A stretch of DNA of 64,000 nt from Cliona cf. orientalis (GCA_963930775.1 OZ005707.1:2356001-2420000), one strand, 5' to 3'; positions 46,757-59,453 are shown, counted from the first letter of the stretch. The notes: generated by a model not told the origin, from the letters alone. Numbers and translations: made by a program.

Positions 46757-47015
46757 AGGTAACATACATGCATGTAAAGAATTACATGTATGTTACCTGA
46801 CCTGCACTTGTATATAGAGTTGTAAGGATGTAGTTTGTGATCATCCATGCCTGATTATGGAATGTGAGCTGCATTCATAATAACAGGTAACATACAAGAA
46901 TTACATGTATATATATATGTTACCTGACCTGCACTTGTATAGAGTTGTAAGGATGTAGTTTGTGATCATGCATCCATGCCTGATTATGGAATGTGAGCTG
47001 CATTCATAATAACAT
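46757..47015. repeat. Tandem duplication, 128-bp period, upstream of lectin-like gene
   Basis: Two units begin AGGTAACATAC at 46757 and 46885 and share TACATGTATGTTACCT-like palindromes and TTGTAAGGATGTAGTTTGTG. Each unit opens with an inverted repeat (AGGTAACATA / TATGTTACCT). It lies just upstream of the TATA box, so it could duplicate a regulatory unit. A third, degraded relative is at about 47060-47130. Confidence 0.75.
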
Positions 47016-47130
47016 TATAGCTATAATATATATTTTATTATAATTAGCAAAAGAGTATGTTATCTGATTCCATGAGCTGCACTTTTATAGAACCATAATA
47101 TGAGGATGTAGTTCGTGACCATCGTCCAGG

Positions 47131-48178
47131 AATGTATGATTACATTAATTTTATAAGTGTTCTCTTTAATTTAGCAAAAGAGTTACACTGTAAATCTGGG
47201 TGTGTTGATTTAACATTTTATTTGATTGTCCTTCGGAATAACACACATACAGACAAAGTCATGTGTTGTCTACAAAGTGTACATGCTGAAATAACAGTAC
47301 GTATAACCGTGTTATACCTAATCATGTGTTATTACAATCTTGTTATTTTTAATATGGTTTGTAATGTTATTTGACATTGGTGACGTGTATAAGAACTGAA
47401 ATACGAACAAACACAAACAGCATAAAAAGAAAGAAAACAATCAAGTGTGTACTGTAACACTGGAACACAAACAATAGCGTCAAAGGCATTTTGATTGTTC
47501 TCACTCTGCACTGGTCCACCTAACAGCTTGATAGAAGGTAGCTACATCTACTGTGGCTTCAAAGAATCACCAATACGCATGAGCTTGCACATGATTCCCC
47601 AGAGTCTGCATGATGATATATTATGTTCACACCTATAAAATGAAAAGAAAGGGGACCTATAATTATAATGCCATGCCAGCACTCATGCATAGCTATAAAG
47701 TATACAACACAGAGCCAACTTATGCACACCTCTGCTAAGTAGTGTCCACATGGCTTTTGTCCACTTCTGATAGTAGCTACCTGGAGTACATGAAAATAGC
47801 AAATTGTCATAGTTTATATATACTAAGCTTTTTGATGTATATATATAGCTTACCTTTTTGTTCATTTATCAACTTGCAGTACAGAAACTCTCTCTCTAGC
47901 TACATAAAGCAAAAAGGTACATTGTGTCTACCGTACCGGCACCGGTTCCCCAAATTTAGTGCTTGGAGTACTGGCACTCAGCGACATTAAGGCCCGGGTC
48001 TAGTAATGTAGCTGATTTGAGCTCATTAAATATGCGTATTTACAATAACTCAACAATACTTTTATACAATGGCTTATAACTTGGTTTACATATACTACTT
48101 ATAGAAAGAAAAAAATTCAAGTGGTTAATTAAGTCACATGATTAATTAAATTTTTGCTGACGGTGTATAATTTAGTGG
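47131..48178. other. Intergenic, no supported gene
   Basis: AT-rich. No convincing exon, no tRNA and no bounded element. Confidence 0.5.
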
Positions 48179-48483
48179 TAATTAGGCGGCCTATTAATTA
48201 ACGTTAATTAACCACAAAATTAATTTCTATGGATTTGCCTCAACAATTAATGAAAATTTGCCCTGAGGGACTTTTGATAAGTATTTGTCGTTACGAGATA
48301 TTAACAAAAATAGTCAATATTTTCTATTTAAAGCTCACCCTAAAATCCATATTTTTCTAAAAATGTCTGGAACAAAATGTTTTATCAAAAATCCCTCAGG
48401 ATAAAATTTTAGTATTTGTTGAGACGAAGTAGCAAAATTAATTCTGTGGTTAATTAACGTTAATTAATAGGCCGCCTAATTAA
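48179..48483. mobile_element. MITE with TAATTAGGCGGCC ends
   Basis: Inverted ends of about 40 bp (TAATTAGGCGGCCTATTAAT and complement), with a TTAACGTTAA palindrome within each end and a CAAAATTAATT block beyond. 305 bp, AT-rich, non-coding. Confidence 0.75.
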
Positions 48484-48749
48484 AACTAATAAAAAAAAAC
48501 ACTTTCGGTGTCACGCCCACTATGACGTCATATTTTGAGATTAATTAACGTAATTAATTTTTTGGAAAGAGTAAAAGTAGGGCTTTGTGATGATGCATAA
48601 TTGATGTCCATAGCATGTTCTGGTGCTGAGATATATAGCATTATATTTGGTATTAAATACTGACAGATATATATGCTGACCCAGGCCTTAACTGGTACGC
48701 TGAGCAGCTCTATTATTAATATAGCTATACTGTTAAAAAAAATTAATAG

Positions 48750-48925
48750 TGTGTTGTGGTGACACACTTTTGGTGTGTTAGTACAGGCTAGGTACATAAA
48801 TTTAACACACCATGTGTGTCAGTCAACACCCTCTGTTTGGTGTGTTCTCTACAACACTGAAATAGTGTGTTGCATAGCACTTATTTAGTGTGTTCAGTAG
48901 GGATTCTGGTGTGCTTCCGTAACAT
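48750..48925. repeat. Cluster of GTGTGTT motifs
   Basis: At least six copies of GGTGTGTT or AGTGTGTT occur in about 175 bp, some inverted (AACACAC). No element boundary or gene is seen. Confidence 0.4.
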
Positions 48926-49271
48926 GCAACAATGTGTATTAAATTTCATTTATTATTAAAATGGTTCCAATAACAACACTACAACAATTATAAATAATAA
49001 TTATTCGTTCAAAAGACATGATTGTAATACTATTACTAGTATTTTTACTGTTCGGAAGCTTTCGTTGGTGTTGAATTATACACCCCAACTTTGGAGAAAC
49101 AACGATCTTGCTGCTGCTGCTGTTATTTCATCTAAATAAATAAACAGAAAAAACATAGACTCAACCAGCTGAATTAGCATGTATGTGTAGCCATGATTAT
49201 TCATAGACAATCATACATAAAAATTATTAAGGATAATGGAAATAGACGGGGTGCAAGGACAGATTAAGCAG

Positions 49272-49621
49272 TAGTCTCGTGCCCAGCCCCCTTTCATGCA
49301 TGCAGAGAGAAGGGGTCTGGACAAACGTGTATAGGGCCCGTGTCGCCCGTGCAACATACAGTGCGCTCCAATCAGATGCACGGATCAAGTCATATGACTG
49401 CGCGGACATGCATGAATGGAATGCAAATTAATGACTGTGTGCGTGCGCGTTTGTACACGATAGAACCCTTGGTACCCAATGGAATGTTAATTTATTAGCG
49501 TTTCTTATTCACGCACACCAGAAATACGTGACATTATGCATTCCCCGGCGACACGGGTCCTTTACACGTTGGTCCAGACCCCTTCTCTCCGCATACTTAA
49601 AGGGGGCTGGGCACGAGACTA
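49272..49621. mobile_element. TAGTCTCG MITE with 9-bp duplication
   Basis: Inverted ends TAGTCTCGTGCCCAGCCCCC, then AGGGGTCTGGAC subterminally. ATTAAGCAG lies on both sides exactly (49263-49271 and 49622-49630). Confidence 0.85.
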
Positions 49622-49689
49622 ATTAAGCAGTAGGAAAAGAGATAGGCATAGCTAAAAGAGAAAGAGATCTGCATGAGAGAGAGGTGAAA

Positions 49690-50110
49690 CTAACCTGTTT
49701 GGTTGTATGACGCAACAGGAGGCAAAGTTGTAAGCAGCAGGTGGCAGCTGTATCAGGTATAAATGAGAGAAAATCATTTATGCACTAGACAAGAAGGAAG
49801 ACCCTCAACAAGAGGAGGAAGAGAGAGAGAAGCAGGGAGGGAGGGAGGGAGGGAGAGAGATGTTGGATACTTACCAGATCGACATGTTTGGTAGTATGGC
49901 ACTCCAGAGTTACAAACAGCAGGTGGCAGTTGTACAATACAATGAGAGAAAAATCACCTTATGCACTTTATATCATGAAGAAGGAAAGTGAGCCTCAGTA
50001 AGAGAGAAGAGAGAGAAATCAACAAAACTTGCTTACCAAGCATAATGTAACATGTTAGCTTGATAGCATCAGCAGCTGCATCATTTGTGTGCCGGGGAGC
50101 AGCCTGGGAG
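49690..50110 (-). other. Possible duplicated mini-exons, unproven
   Basis: Minus-strand units at about 49695-49755 and 49870-49940 both contain CTGCCACCTGCTG and end near donor-like sites (CAG|GTTAGT and CTG|GTAAGT). A third segment at about 50040-50105 sits between a CTCTCCCAG acceptor and a CTTG|GTAAGC donor. The encoded peptides (LPPAVCNSGVPYYQ; HTNDAAADAIKLTC) match no family I know. They could be exons of a gene with the other exons outside, or a decayed repeat. Confidence 0.25.
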
Positions 50111-50485
50111 AGAAACTTTTAAGTTGATAAATATGGCCCTAAAGTAGAGAAAGGTGAGAGAACATTTTTCATTCAGGTATTGAAATGATTGCTCCATGCT
50201 TCTTATGGCCATTAATCCGGACCAGGATTGGCATCACACTGATTTATTTCACTTATATTAATTATCCCATGAGTCACTCACAGGAAGAATTTTTAGTGAT
50301 GTAAATTACACAAGTGCTTATTGATGGACTGTTTAAGAAATGAATTGAACACACATTTTGTAAATCATTAGTAGCCATAATTAACTGGTTCGGCTATTGG
50401 GTAAAGGTCAAATACTTTATACCTAGGCTATCCGATTTTGGCGGTCGTGCCGAGTTAGCTCTCCGGACGTGGCAAGCTATGGCCC

Positions 50486-50980
50486 TAGTCTCGTGCCCAG
50501 CCTCTTTATCGCACGTGGAAAAAGGGTCTGGTGAAATGCGTATTCAATTTTGGTTCCGCGCGGCAAGATTGGCCACGTCCAATCAGATTGCAGAACGGTG
50601 CCACGTCATCAAAAAAAGATTGCGATGCTTCACTGTGTACTTTGCACTTTACTTGTAGGAGATGGCTACCGTGATGTAGTTGTCGGACAGCTAGACTGAC
50701 ATTCAGCAAGCGATCATCGAAGCTATCCCACGATTGAATCATGCTAGTGTCTGTGAAGTTTAGGCGAAAGTGGCAAGCTACATTTTAGCCGGCAAGAATG
50801 TGTTTATCTCTCTTAGTCTACCAGGAAAATTTTAACACTTTGCGCGAATAACAATAATTATTATTATTAAACAGTGATTGCGCCATCGCTTATAGTGACA
50901 TTCATTGTGCCCGTGTCAGAATACGTCACGTACGTATGGAACCAAAATCATGTGCGATAAAGAGGCTGGGCACGAGACTA
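50486..50980. mobile_element. TAGTCTCG MITE with 9-bp duplication
   Basis: Ends TAGTCTCGTGCCCAGCCTCT and complement. The flanking nonamers CTATGGCCC (50477-50485) and CTATAGCCT (50981-50989) differ at two positions, so this copy is older than the one at 49272. Confidence 0.8.
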
Positions 50981-51118
50981 CTATAGCCTGCGCATGCCCT
51001 GTATGAAAGATTGCCACGCCCCCTTTTATCGCTTGGAGGGCCCAAATTTGGGGGAGAAACCCCCCAAATCCCTCCACTGAAGGCAATGCCTTCCCTCCAA
51101 GCGAACAGAACAGCATAA

Positions 51119-51504
51119 TGGGCTATTCCAGATAATAGGCGTACACCCCTATGGAGGAAGAGATTTGTGTTCATTACCCTAAATACCAATTAAAGTGCAA
51201 AATAACCATCAAAACTAATCAATTTGCTCATTCACCCTATAAAACTAATCAATAATCTCGATTTCACCCTACAAAACTAATAATATTTCCTCCATACCCT
51301 GACCAGCTACTCCATCAATATTAATTATTCACTGCTATGCCCCCTCAATACTTCATTACTATCTACAGTGGTGCCTACAATATATACCTCATTAAAATCC
51401 ATAAAAATATCCTCAATCCTTCATTAAATCACCTTAAATCTTGACCCTACAATACTAATCAACCTTCCTCCAAGGGGTGTATCCTCATTATCTGGAATAG
51501 CCCA
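51119..51504. mobile_element. MITE with TGGGCTATTCCAGATAAT ends
   Basis: TGGGCTATTCCAGATAAT and its complement bound a 386-bp AT-rich element, with a further inverted GGGTGTAC-type block inside. A related end (TGGGCTATTC) reappears at about 51574. Confidence 0.7.
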
Positions 51505-51599
51505 ATTATTCAATATCATTATATATCAGTATTGTCACATGATGTATACAATAGACAAAGCTATCAAATAAGATGGGCTATTCTGCAACAACCCGAGTC

Positions 51600-54500
51600 C
51601 GGAGCTCTACCTATCTTGAGGAGACACAAGTCTTTGAGACACTGAAGCCAACGCCTGGCGAGAGGCTTGTACATACAGCTGATAAGCTGAGCTGTCCCAC
51701 TGCCCCAACATTTTGATCATCGAATCTTCAATGCCGATCTCTGCTGCTGTTGTAGCCGCACCAATCCTAAAGCTGTGGCCGGCATACGTAGAACTATCGA
51801 GTCCTAACGCCGCCAATGCCGCTCTAACCTCGGCAATGAAGATGTCCTTCGTGAGAAAACGTCCATCCTTCAGCCGAAACAGCGGGCCTGGTACATTGCC
51901 CCTGATGGCCAGATACGCTAATAGTGCCGACACCGGGCACAAATCTTCTCCTGTCCTTCCCATATAAATGTCGACCCCCTTCCTGTATTGGTCCGTATTG
52001 GAGCACCTCAAATGGATTTTCACCATAGTGGGATAATTTATGGGGATTGTCGACAGCGACATCGTCCACCATCACGCCACGGTCATGTTGCTGCCCCTTC
52101 GTCGTGGCTGACATAATTTCTCCCATTCTAAAGAAGCCAAAGAAGGCTGTACAGCAGGCTGCCCATAACATGACTATGTCAAACTCAGGAGCACGTGTAC
52201 TCCACAGTGCCCTAATCTGTCGTAGAATCGACGGAATGATTGGAAGACGTTGTCGACCCGAGAGTTCAGATGACTTCATCCGCCGAATCCCTCTCTCTAC
52301 CAGTGATAACTTAGGCATCGGTATTGACCTCGGCTCTGGCAGATCTCTCGAGATGTGCAGGTACCTGATAACCGCTAAATATGTCCTGATAGTACCAGAA
52401 GCTAACCTAGATTAGCTAAATAAGTTATAAACAAACACAAAACTGACTGAGACACTGGTAAGGGGTTAGATAACTTATACATAGCACAAAAATTAACAAA
52501 TTTTTTTATTCCAGCTTGATGTGTTCTCCTTGTAGATTCGGCTAGACCGTGTTCAAAGTACCTCTGAACATCTTCCTCCAATGAGGTGATGTCCAATCTG
52601 GTTTGGAATTCACTAGCATATCCAGTAGTGGCTGTGGAGGAACAGATTGACTAGCACCTTTGACAGCCTCCAGAAAAGCAGGCAAATTATCTCTTGATAA
52701 ATCATCCGCTAACGTATTTTGGACTCCCGCAATATGGACTGATATCATCCTAAACGAAAACGACGCTTCAAAGAAAGTAAGGCAACACAACAGGTGCATC
52801 AAGTCACTGTCCTTGCTGGTACGACAGTTGAGTACCGCCACTATAGTGCTGTTATCACACTGACAACATACCACCTGACCACTCCAACTCCGGCCCCACA
52901 TTGCCGCTGCTATCACTATTGGGACCAACTCCTTCGTCGCAATGTTGGAGTCCACAGGACATGAGGTACTACTCCAAGCCAACTGAAACCACTTTGTACC
53001 CCAGTAAGCCCCACATCCCCATGAACCAGACGCATCAGAGGTGAGGGTGACCTCTGGCTTCTGCTCACCTAGGCTCGACAACATGGAGACGCCATTCCAC
53101 TCCACAAGAAACTCATGCCACCAGGCCAGGTCAGATCGAGCACCATGATTCAAGCTCAAATGATGGTTATTCCTCCGAACCGTGGCACTGAGGTCAAACA
53201 ACTGCCGTACGAACACTCTACCTGGCCAGACCACAGTAGCCGCATGCTGAAGTTGACCAGCAATGGAGAGCAACTCTTTCTTCGTACATCTCCTCTTCTG
53301 TAACCATTCCGCAATCTGCTCTCGTAGTCTGTCCAACCTATACTGCGGGAGTCTGAGCTCGCCTTGGAGAGTATCAATGAGGATACCCAAGAACACCAAG
53401 CAAGTCGTTGGGCCTTCTACCTTTTCCTCGGCTAGAGGGACCCCCAAATGACCACAAATGTCCTTCAGTAGCTGAAGGTTAAACTGGCACTCCTCTGATT
53501 CAGCAGCTCCACATGTAATGTAATCATCTAAGTAATGCCATAAACGCTTGACACCATGATCTTTCACGATCCACTCCAAGGCATCTGCTAGGGCATTGAA
53601 TATCTTTGGCGCCGATCTCAAGCCGAATGGCAACGCTCTATCCACATAAATATGATCATTCCATCACATGCCCAACAAGAATCGATCTTGAGGATGTACA
53701 GGAACAATCCTATACGCACTTTTGATGTCTAGCTTCGCCATAAGTGCTCCCGGTCCCAGCTGCAACAGCTGCCGCACAACATCATCAACCCGGGTATACT
53801 GCAGAGTGCACAAGTCGGAACTGATACCATCGTTGACACTCTTACCCTCTGGATGGGACAAATCCACTATTAGCCTCCATTTTCCCGGCTGGTGAGGCTT
53901 CGGGATAACACCAAATTGGTTTATCTGCACTCCTGGCATGGCATCTGGTGCAAATGGGCCCAAAACTGCACCTCGACTCATCTCAGCCTCCAGATAGTCA
54001 CTGACTACAGGGGCGTTGTCCACCACTGAATGCATATTCTTCTTTGCTGAAGACAGACACTCTCTCCCCGACTCACGGTTGAAACCGATTCTGAAACCAT
54101 CTCTGATCCCCTCCATTAGATACTCCACAAATCTCTTGTCTGGGTGCTTCATCAACATTGCTTCCCATTGCTCCGGATTGAGTGGTATACAGACACCCAG
54201 CAACCTCTCCTGTACTGCTCTCTGGCCTGGCCTTGGTCGGCACCGGTCCAAACCACACAGATCATCCGTATATTGATAAACATTGATCTGTACAAGTAAT
54301 TATAGTTAGTAATGGGCAGAGAAAACTCCTCCCGGTCAGTGTCACCCTGCATTGCACAAGGTGGACAACTAACTTATCATGCATGCACATCTGAAACAGT
54401 TGAAATTAATAATAGGGAGCGAACCCCCTGGTCACACCGTAAGAACAGTGGACATTGAGAACGTAATCAACCCAAACAGATTCTCCACATGATTATAATA

Positions 54501-55960
54501 ATAAGACATAAGACGATAATAATAACAAACAGCAGAAGAACAATGGCAATGATTAACATGAGACTATCACTACTACTGTCTTGAGTCCTGGAACGGTACT
54601 GAGGCAAGTCTACTCCGTCCTTGGATGTTTGACTAAGGCCCCCCGGCTCCCACTCGTAGCCGCCTCAGTAACCTCTGCACTTCTTCTACAATATGCCCGA
54701 GCGTGGGCGCTTTGGCACACCGAACACTTATGAGCAAACTTGCAGTTGCGGTAATTGCACCGAGGACCTTCCTTTGCATTAAACAGGTTGCACAGCTTCT
54801 CCAACTCTGGAGCACCAGTAAGAGTCGGAGTTAGCCCAGGCTGAGTGTGGTACAACGTAAACGCTGCAGACAGCATGTTGGGATTCTCTGGGCACTGGTC
54901 AGAACTGTGGTTGTCGCTCAAACGGAACGAACAAACAATATGACGTCTGGCTTTGCCTGCAAAGCACAGACTATACAGGGTTGGATTCAACCTTGACCAA
55001 TGTAGCTCCTTTGTTTGCGCAATCTGACGATGGTATGCCCTGTCGTACTGAGCCCAAGCAAATCCATCAAAGTCCCGAGCACACTTTATGATTGTGGCCT
55101 GGTAACTCATGAATTCGGGCACCATACTAGGGTATGCTTTTGACAGCACTCCCACCATTGCTGTGTAGCACGTTAGCCACTGGAGAATATCAGTCACCGG
55201 GGCAGCTCGACGTTTAGGCCAAGACAATGTGTTTCTTGCCTCCTCGTCTTCTTTCAACCAAGTCTCCAGCATCAACTCCCGCATTTCCACATACTCTAGA
55301 CGCACAATCTTCTGGGCCAGCTTGTCCGGAACAGGAACGGCAAAGATGCAACCGATGGAGCCACCGAACTTGCTACACTTGCTGCCAGAGATGGTATGGC
55401 TGGCATCACTGCACTTGACCCAAATGCTGGCACCCAAGCAATAGATGTGGATGAACACAACCAATAAAGTTTAAGTCAAAATAACGACGCTCCTTGGCAT
55501 CACTTACAACAAAAGCAAAGGGGAACCAGACTTACCAGCTGTAGACGATGACGAAGCAGTGGCCGCTGGCCCACTACTAGCTGGAGTAACCACCGGCATC
55601 GTGGATACCGTCACTGGAGTAGTAGCTGAGCTCGAATCGCTCCGAACAACCGAGGCTACCACCGCCGTTCCAGCCACAAGCATACCTTCAGCTACCGTAC
55701 TCGTAGGAGTCGCCATCTCCGGATAAGCACAAAACGTGGACTGCAAAGCTGCAAACTTGGTTCGACTTCAGCTCGGTAGTTACAGTGTGAAACTGAGCAT
55801 TGAACGGCTGCGTACCGAGCTTAAATCCCAGCTCCCCTTAGCAATGGTGATTTGCTGCATAACTACCGACCTAGCTGTCCAATCATCTCGCTACTTTGCC
55901 ACAAACTATATTTACCCCTTTATTACCTAATTAATGGGTGGCGCCTCTCGCGCAGCACCG
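51600..55960 (-). mobile_element. DIRS-like tyrosine-recombinase retroelement (fossil)
   Basis: A retroelement on the minus strand with parts in the order Gag-like (about 54610-55750, with a Cys/His cluster), reverse transcriptase and RNase H (about 52540-54290, YLDD active-site motif), and tyrosine recombinase (about 51600-52540, HSFRIGAAT and a later Tyr). The recombinase in place of a DDE integrase places it in the DIRS group. It is broken, with about four interruptions. The parts remain long and easily readable, so it is relatively young. Terminal repeats could not be identified with confidence, so the outer limits are approximate. Confidence 0.85.
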
Positions 55961-56555
55961 CGCCCATCCTACGCCAACCCGCCATGGCCGCCTCCCTGTT
56001 AACTTGGTTTAACCGTGGTTAAACCTCATTTAACCCTCGGCGCATGCGTGAGAGTTATGGTAGTCGTTCAGTGTGTGTGTGCGTGTGAGTGTGTGTGTCC
56101 GTTACCACGCTAGCGACTACATACCTGGTTTATATGTCCAAAGTGAGGCGATATACAGTTTCTTGTAGGCTTTTACAGATATAGCTACATTGTGTGGACT
56201 TCGCTGAAAACGTTTAGTTCAGGAGATATGGTGTCACTAAGTTTGCCTGCTATGATGACTGATCGGCGACTCGGCTCAGTTTGCTTTCTCGATAAAAAAC
56301 ACACCAATATGGTTCTTGACACGATTACAAATGGTACAGTATGAGCCGCTAAGTAGAAGTAACGACTATCTAAACTAGAGCGACTTTCTTTGACTGTTTC
56401 TAGACTTGTTAGCTTTTTACTGACTCATTCAATTCAGGACATGACATCAGCACGCGATTTGTCCAGCTAGCCAAATTGTAAGTGCGGTGCGCGCGCGGGG
56501 TGCAATCGCATACAGTGCACATTCTTGTTACTTCAGCTCTTGACTTTAGCTATTA
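55961..56555. other. Intergenic, possible old repeat
   Basis: TTTAACCCTCGGCGCATGCG at about 56030 and GCGCGCGCGGGGTGCAATCG near 56489 faintly recall the ends of the Helentron-like family. A GT microsatellite lies at 56070-56100. No gene. Confidence 0.35.
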
Positions 56556-57126
56556 CAGTCGAGCCTCCGATAACGGACCCTCCGAGAAGCGGACAACCTC
56601 TCTACAGCGGACAAGTGCCGTGTTACCGATTGAATTTAGCATAGTTATAGTACATTAGCAACCTCCGAGAAGCGGACGCTTCTCGATTCCAGACAACGGA
56701 CAAGATCCAAGCTCCCAACGTGACTTTTCAATGCAAAACTGCCTCTAAATAGCGGACATCCGGAAACCACGCCCTTAAATTAACGCTGCCACGCCCACCT
56801 TTATCGCAATCTAGGCGGTCGCGATATTATACTGTATGCGCGATAATAATATTAGCCTTGAATCCAAATAACGATTTTGGAGTAGTCAGTACTTCAGAAA
56901 CAAAAAAATTCAGCCTGTGCTATGTTGATACTGAAAACAGAACATACCAACCACTTGATTATCGTCTCTACTGCTCTTATTATGCATTTCAGTGCATTTA
57001 CTAACTTGTTAAGGATAATACAATCAAAATGGGTTGAAAAATCATGAACCTCCGAGATAGGGACAACCTCTGAGCAAAGGACAAGAGGCCCGTTCCCAAA
57101 GTGTCCTTTGTTCGGAGGCTCGACTG
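56556..57126. mobile_element. Pogo/Tigger-like MITE, TA duplication
   Basis: CAGTCGAGCCTCCGA and its complement TCGGAGGCTCGACTG form the ends, with GCGGACAA-type blocks repeated inward. TA flanks both sides (56554-56555 and 57127-57128). Ends starting CAGTCGA with TA targets are usual for pogo-type Tc1/mariner elements. No transposase. Confidence 0.75.
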
Positions 57127-57652
57127 TATACCTATACGGTACGGCTCAACAAATAATATTATACTGTAAGAGACTTGGATATTGAAGCAATGATAGAAAC
57201 CATCTGCTGTGACTAATTAGCTATATATCTTAAAATCTACTCCTTGTACACCTTAATTGGTGTATTCATCATACTATTATTATTATTAATACCCCCAGTT
57301 TCATTAAACCCTAAGTATTAATAAGAAAAGCTTTAATCTCCCCATAATATATAGATAGGGACGCACACCAAACAAATTTAGTCAGGAAGGATTTAGGCCA
57401 TAAGCTAGGTGCTCTTGTAATTAAGTGAATTTAATATTATTCATGATGACAACCAGTACTAGTATGGCCAGTGTTTCATCCAGAAATTATTATTTGGAGT
57501 GGTTAAGGGGCATGCATACTTTGATACATAGTACCCCCATAATAATATTATAATATTATATTTGTAGCGTTTATGTGAAGTATTACATATAATAATATTG
57601 TGTCCCCGAATTAGGAAAAAAATGAAAGGAACACAACTGTTGTACTTCTTAA
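57127..57652. other. Intergenic, no gene seen
   Basis: AT-rich, with scattered ATAATATTATAAT palindromes of the sort found throughout the window. Confidence 0.5.
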
Positions 57653-57788
57653 TTCTACTTTAACTACCGTGATTAATAATGTTGTAAACATTATCATGCA
57701 AGGAAATATTATAATATAGCCTCGTTCCGAGGTCTAGGCCCATGCAGGACAATCTTTTATCATATATAGTTTGCGTCATGGTACATTA

Positions 57789-58016
57789 GGCCACTCCAAA
57801 TTAATTCATTGTTTTTCATCACCCCTGAGCCAAAAAACTGATGCGGACAGGCGGCTGGAAGTGGTCGTTCAATCACAAGTTTGATTGGAAATGGTCGTCA
57901 AAATCATAAGTTCAGCTGTCCAAAAAATCGAGGCAGTATTGTGCTGGTGCTGATGGAAATACATGCGGGCGGAAATCAAGGGGGGACGAGAAACAACTAA
58001 TTGATTTGGAGTGGCC
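57789..58016. mobile_element. MITE with GGCCACTCC ends, TTA duplication
   Basis: GGCCACTCCAAATTAATTCA and its near complement are the ends, and TTA lies on both sides. The duplicate locus near 42926 has a single uninterrupted site (TACATTATAT), confirming insertion. A diverged relative lies at 23203-23400. Confidence 0.8.
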
Positions 58017-58212
58017 TTATAGTAATAAAGATTCTAAGTTTTATACATGCACTGTCAACTGTTATCAATAAACCGATCGTTCACTTTGGTAAACAACAAA
58101 ACCACAAAACTTGATGACTATACAATAACATCTTCCTAATATAGCTAAATAGCTGATATGTGACGTAAAGCACTGTTAGTTTAGTGTGCTTTCAATAACA
58201 TCAACTTCATAA

Positions 58213-58822
58213 CTAGAGCTCTGTAGAGCACATACCCGCGCGCATATTGTGCGATCTATAGATTTATTTTCGGTGCATTTTGTAACTTCAGAGAAATAGA
58301 AATCAGTGCTGCTTAGCCTACTGGGGGTTCCGGTGACACTTGAAAAAGCGCTCTCTGCACCTTGACCTAGCCCAGACTAGGAAGATATGAATTTCTATCT
58401 ATATTTTTTGTAACAATAGTAGTATAGCTGTCTTACATTATGATTGGTTCCAGGTTTCAGTCACTAGACATCACGAGCCACCTCTGATCACGAGCATTAT
58501 TTAGAACATCGACGATCTTTACCAGTCATAATATTCCACTTAGTTGTGCGCATGAGCAGAAAGCACAGTTGGTTATAATATGCATGCATTGATGGGCACT
58601 GTTGATAGGCGTGGCTACGGTGGCCAACAAAAAGGCACTATTTATGACGCTCATGGACCGTATCCCTCAATTTGACGCACACTGAAGCCAGTTTTTCGCC
58701 GAATTCGACTGATTCGCTGTGATTACGCGTCGCTTAGACTCCTATATCTCGAGATATGGCGATTTTTGTGCTAACGACACTCGACAACGATTACTTTACC
58801 CCCTTGCGCATGCGCGCGGGGT
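58213..58822 (-). mobile_element. Helentron-like element, TT target
   Basis: A 610-bp copy from CTAGAGCTCTGTAGAGCACA to GCGCATGCGCGCGGGGT, between AA dinucleotides. The unoccupied duplicate reads CATAACTATGG at 43137-43147, showing insertion at AA (TT on the element strand). Confidence 0.8.
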
Positions 58823-58845
58823 AACTATGGCGCCATGTGTTCATT

Positions 58846-59225
58846 ACCCCGCGCGCATGCGCAAGGGGTAAAGTAATTGGTTTGTCCGTCGTCGTTGTCG
58901 GCACGAAAATCGCCAGATCTCGCGTTCTAGGTATCTATGCGTGCTATAAGCATAAACCAATCGGTAGATATCGGTGAAAAACTGGTTTGTACGCGCTTCG
59001 AATTGTTCAAAAAGGCTTACTAGTGCGACAAATCGTGCATTTCTGTTCAGCATGTCTGTGGTTTATCGACCACACCCACTTTTAGCATAATAGTATACTG
59101 ATGCGATTGCGCATGCTCAAGCTCTGTATTGGAAAGGGTCGTCAAGTCATTAAAACAGCTATGCCGCAGAGTGTTGCAATACTGCGCTATAGAGCGCGCG
59201 GGGTATGTGCTCTTTAGAGCTCTAG
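58846..59225 (+). mobile_element. Helentron-like element, TT target, opposite orientation
   Basis: A 380-bp copy from ACCCCGCGCGCATGCGC to the hairpin and CTAG, flanked by TT on both sides. The empty duplicate reads TTCATTGTGATC at 43157-43168. It inserted only about 23 bp from the copy at 58213-58822 and in the reverse direction. Confidence 0.8.
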
Positions 59226-59453
59226 TTGTGATCGTGACAACAGCAGGTAGTAGCTATCTCATGCACACTGTATCCTTTATGGCTTATGCATGTATAACAA
59301 TATAATTATTATTTAATATAGGCCTGAGTACGTCTTAGACCACCAGTCTGCTAATCCTGGTGCTGATACGTGTACGGCATGCATGCATGCATGCATAATG
59401 CAAGCTATCATATCTTTCTGGCTCTCTAATCATTAAAAAATGCTGATTAAAAT

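Larger units (their letters stand above)
57653..59445. repeat. Segmental duplication, copy 2 (filled sites)
   Basis: Counterpart of 42793-43372, expanded by three elements (57789-58016, 58213-58822, 58846-59225). Similarity resumes after each insertion without loss of bases, which defines the insertion sites precisely. Confidence 0.8.
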
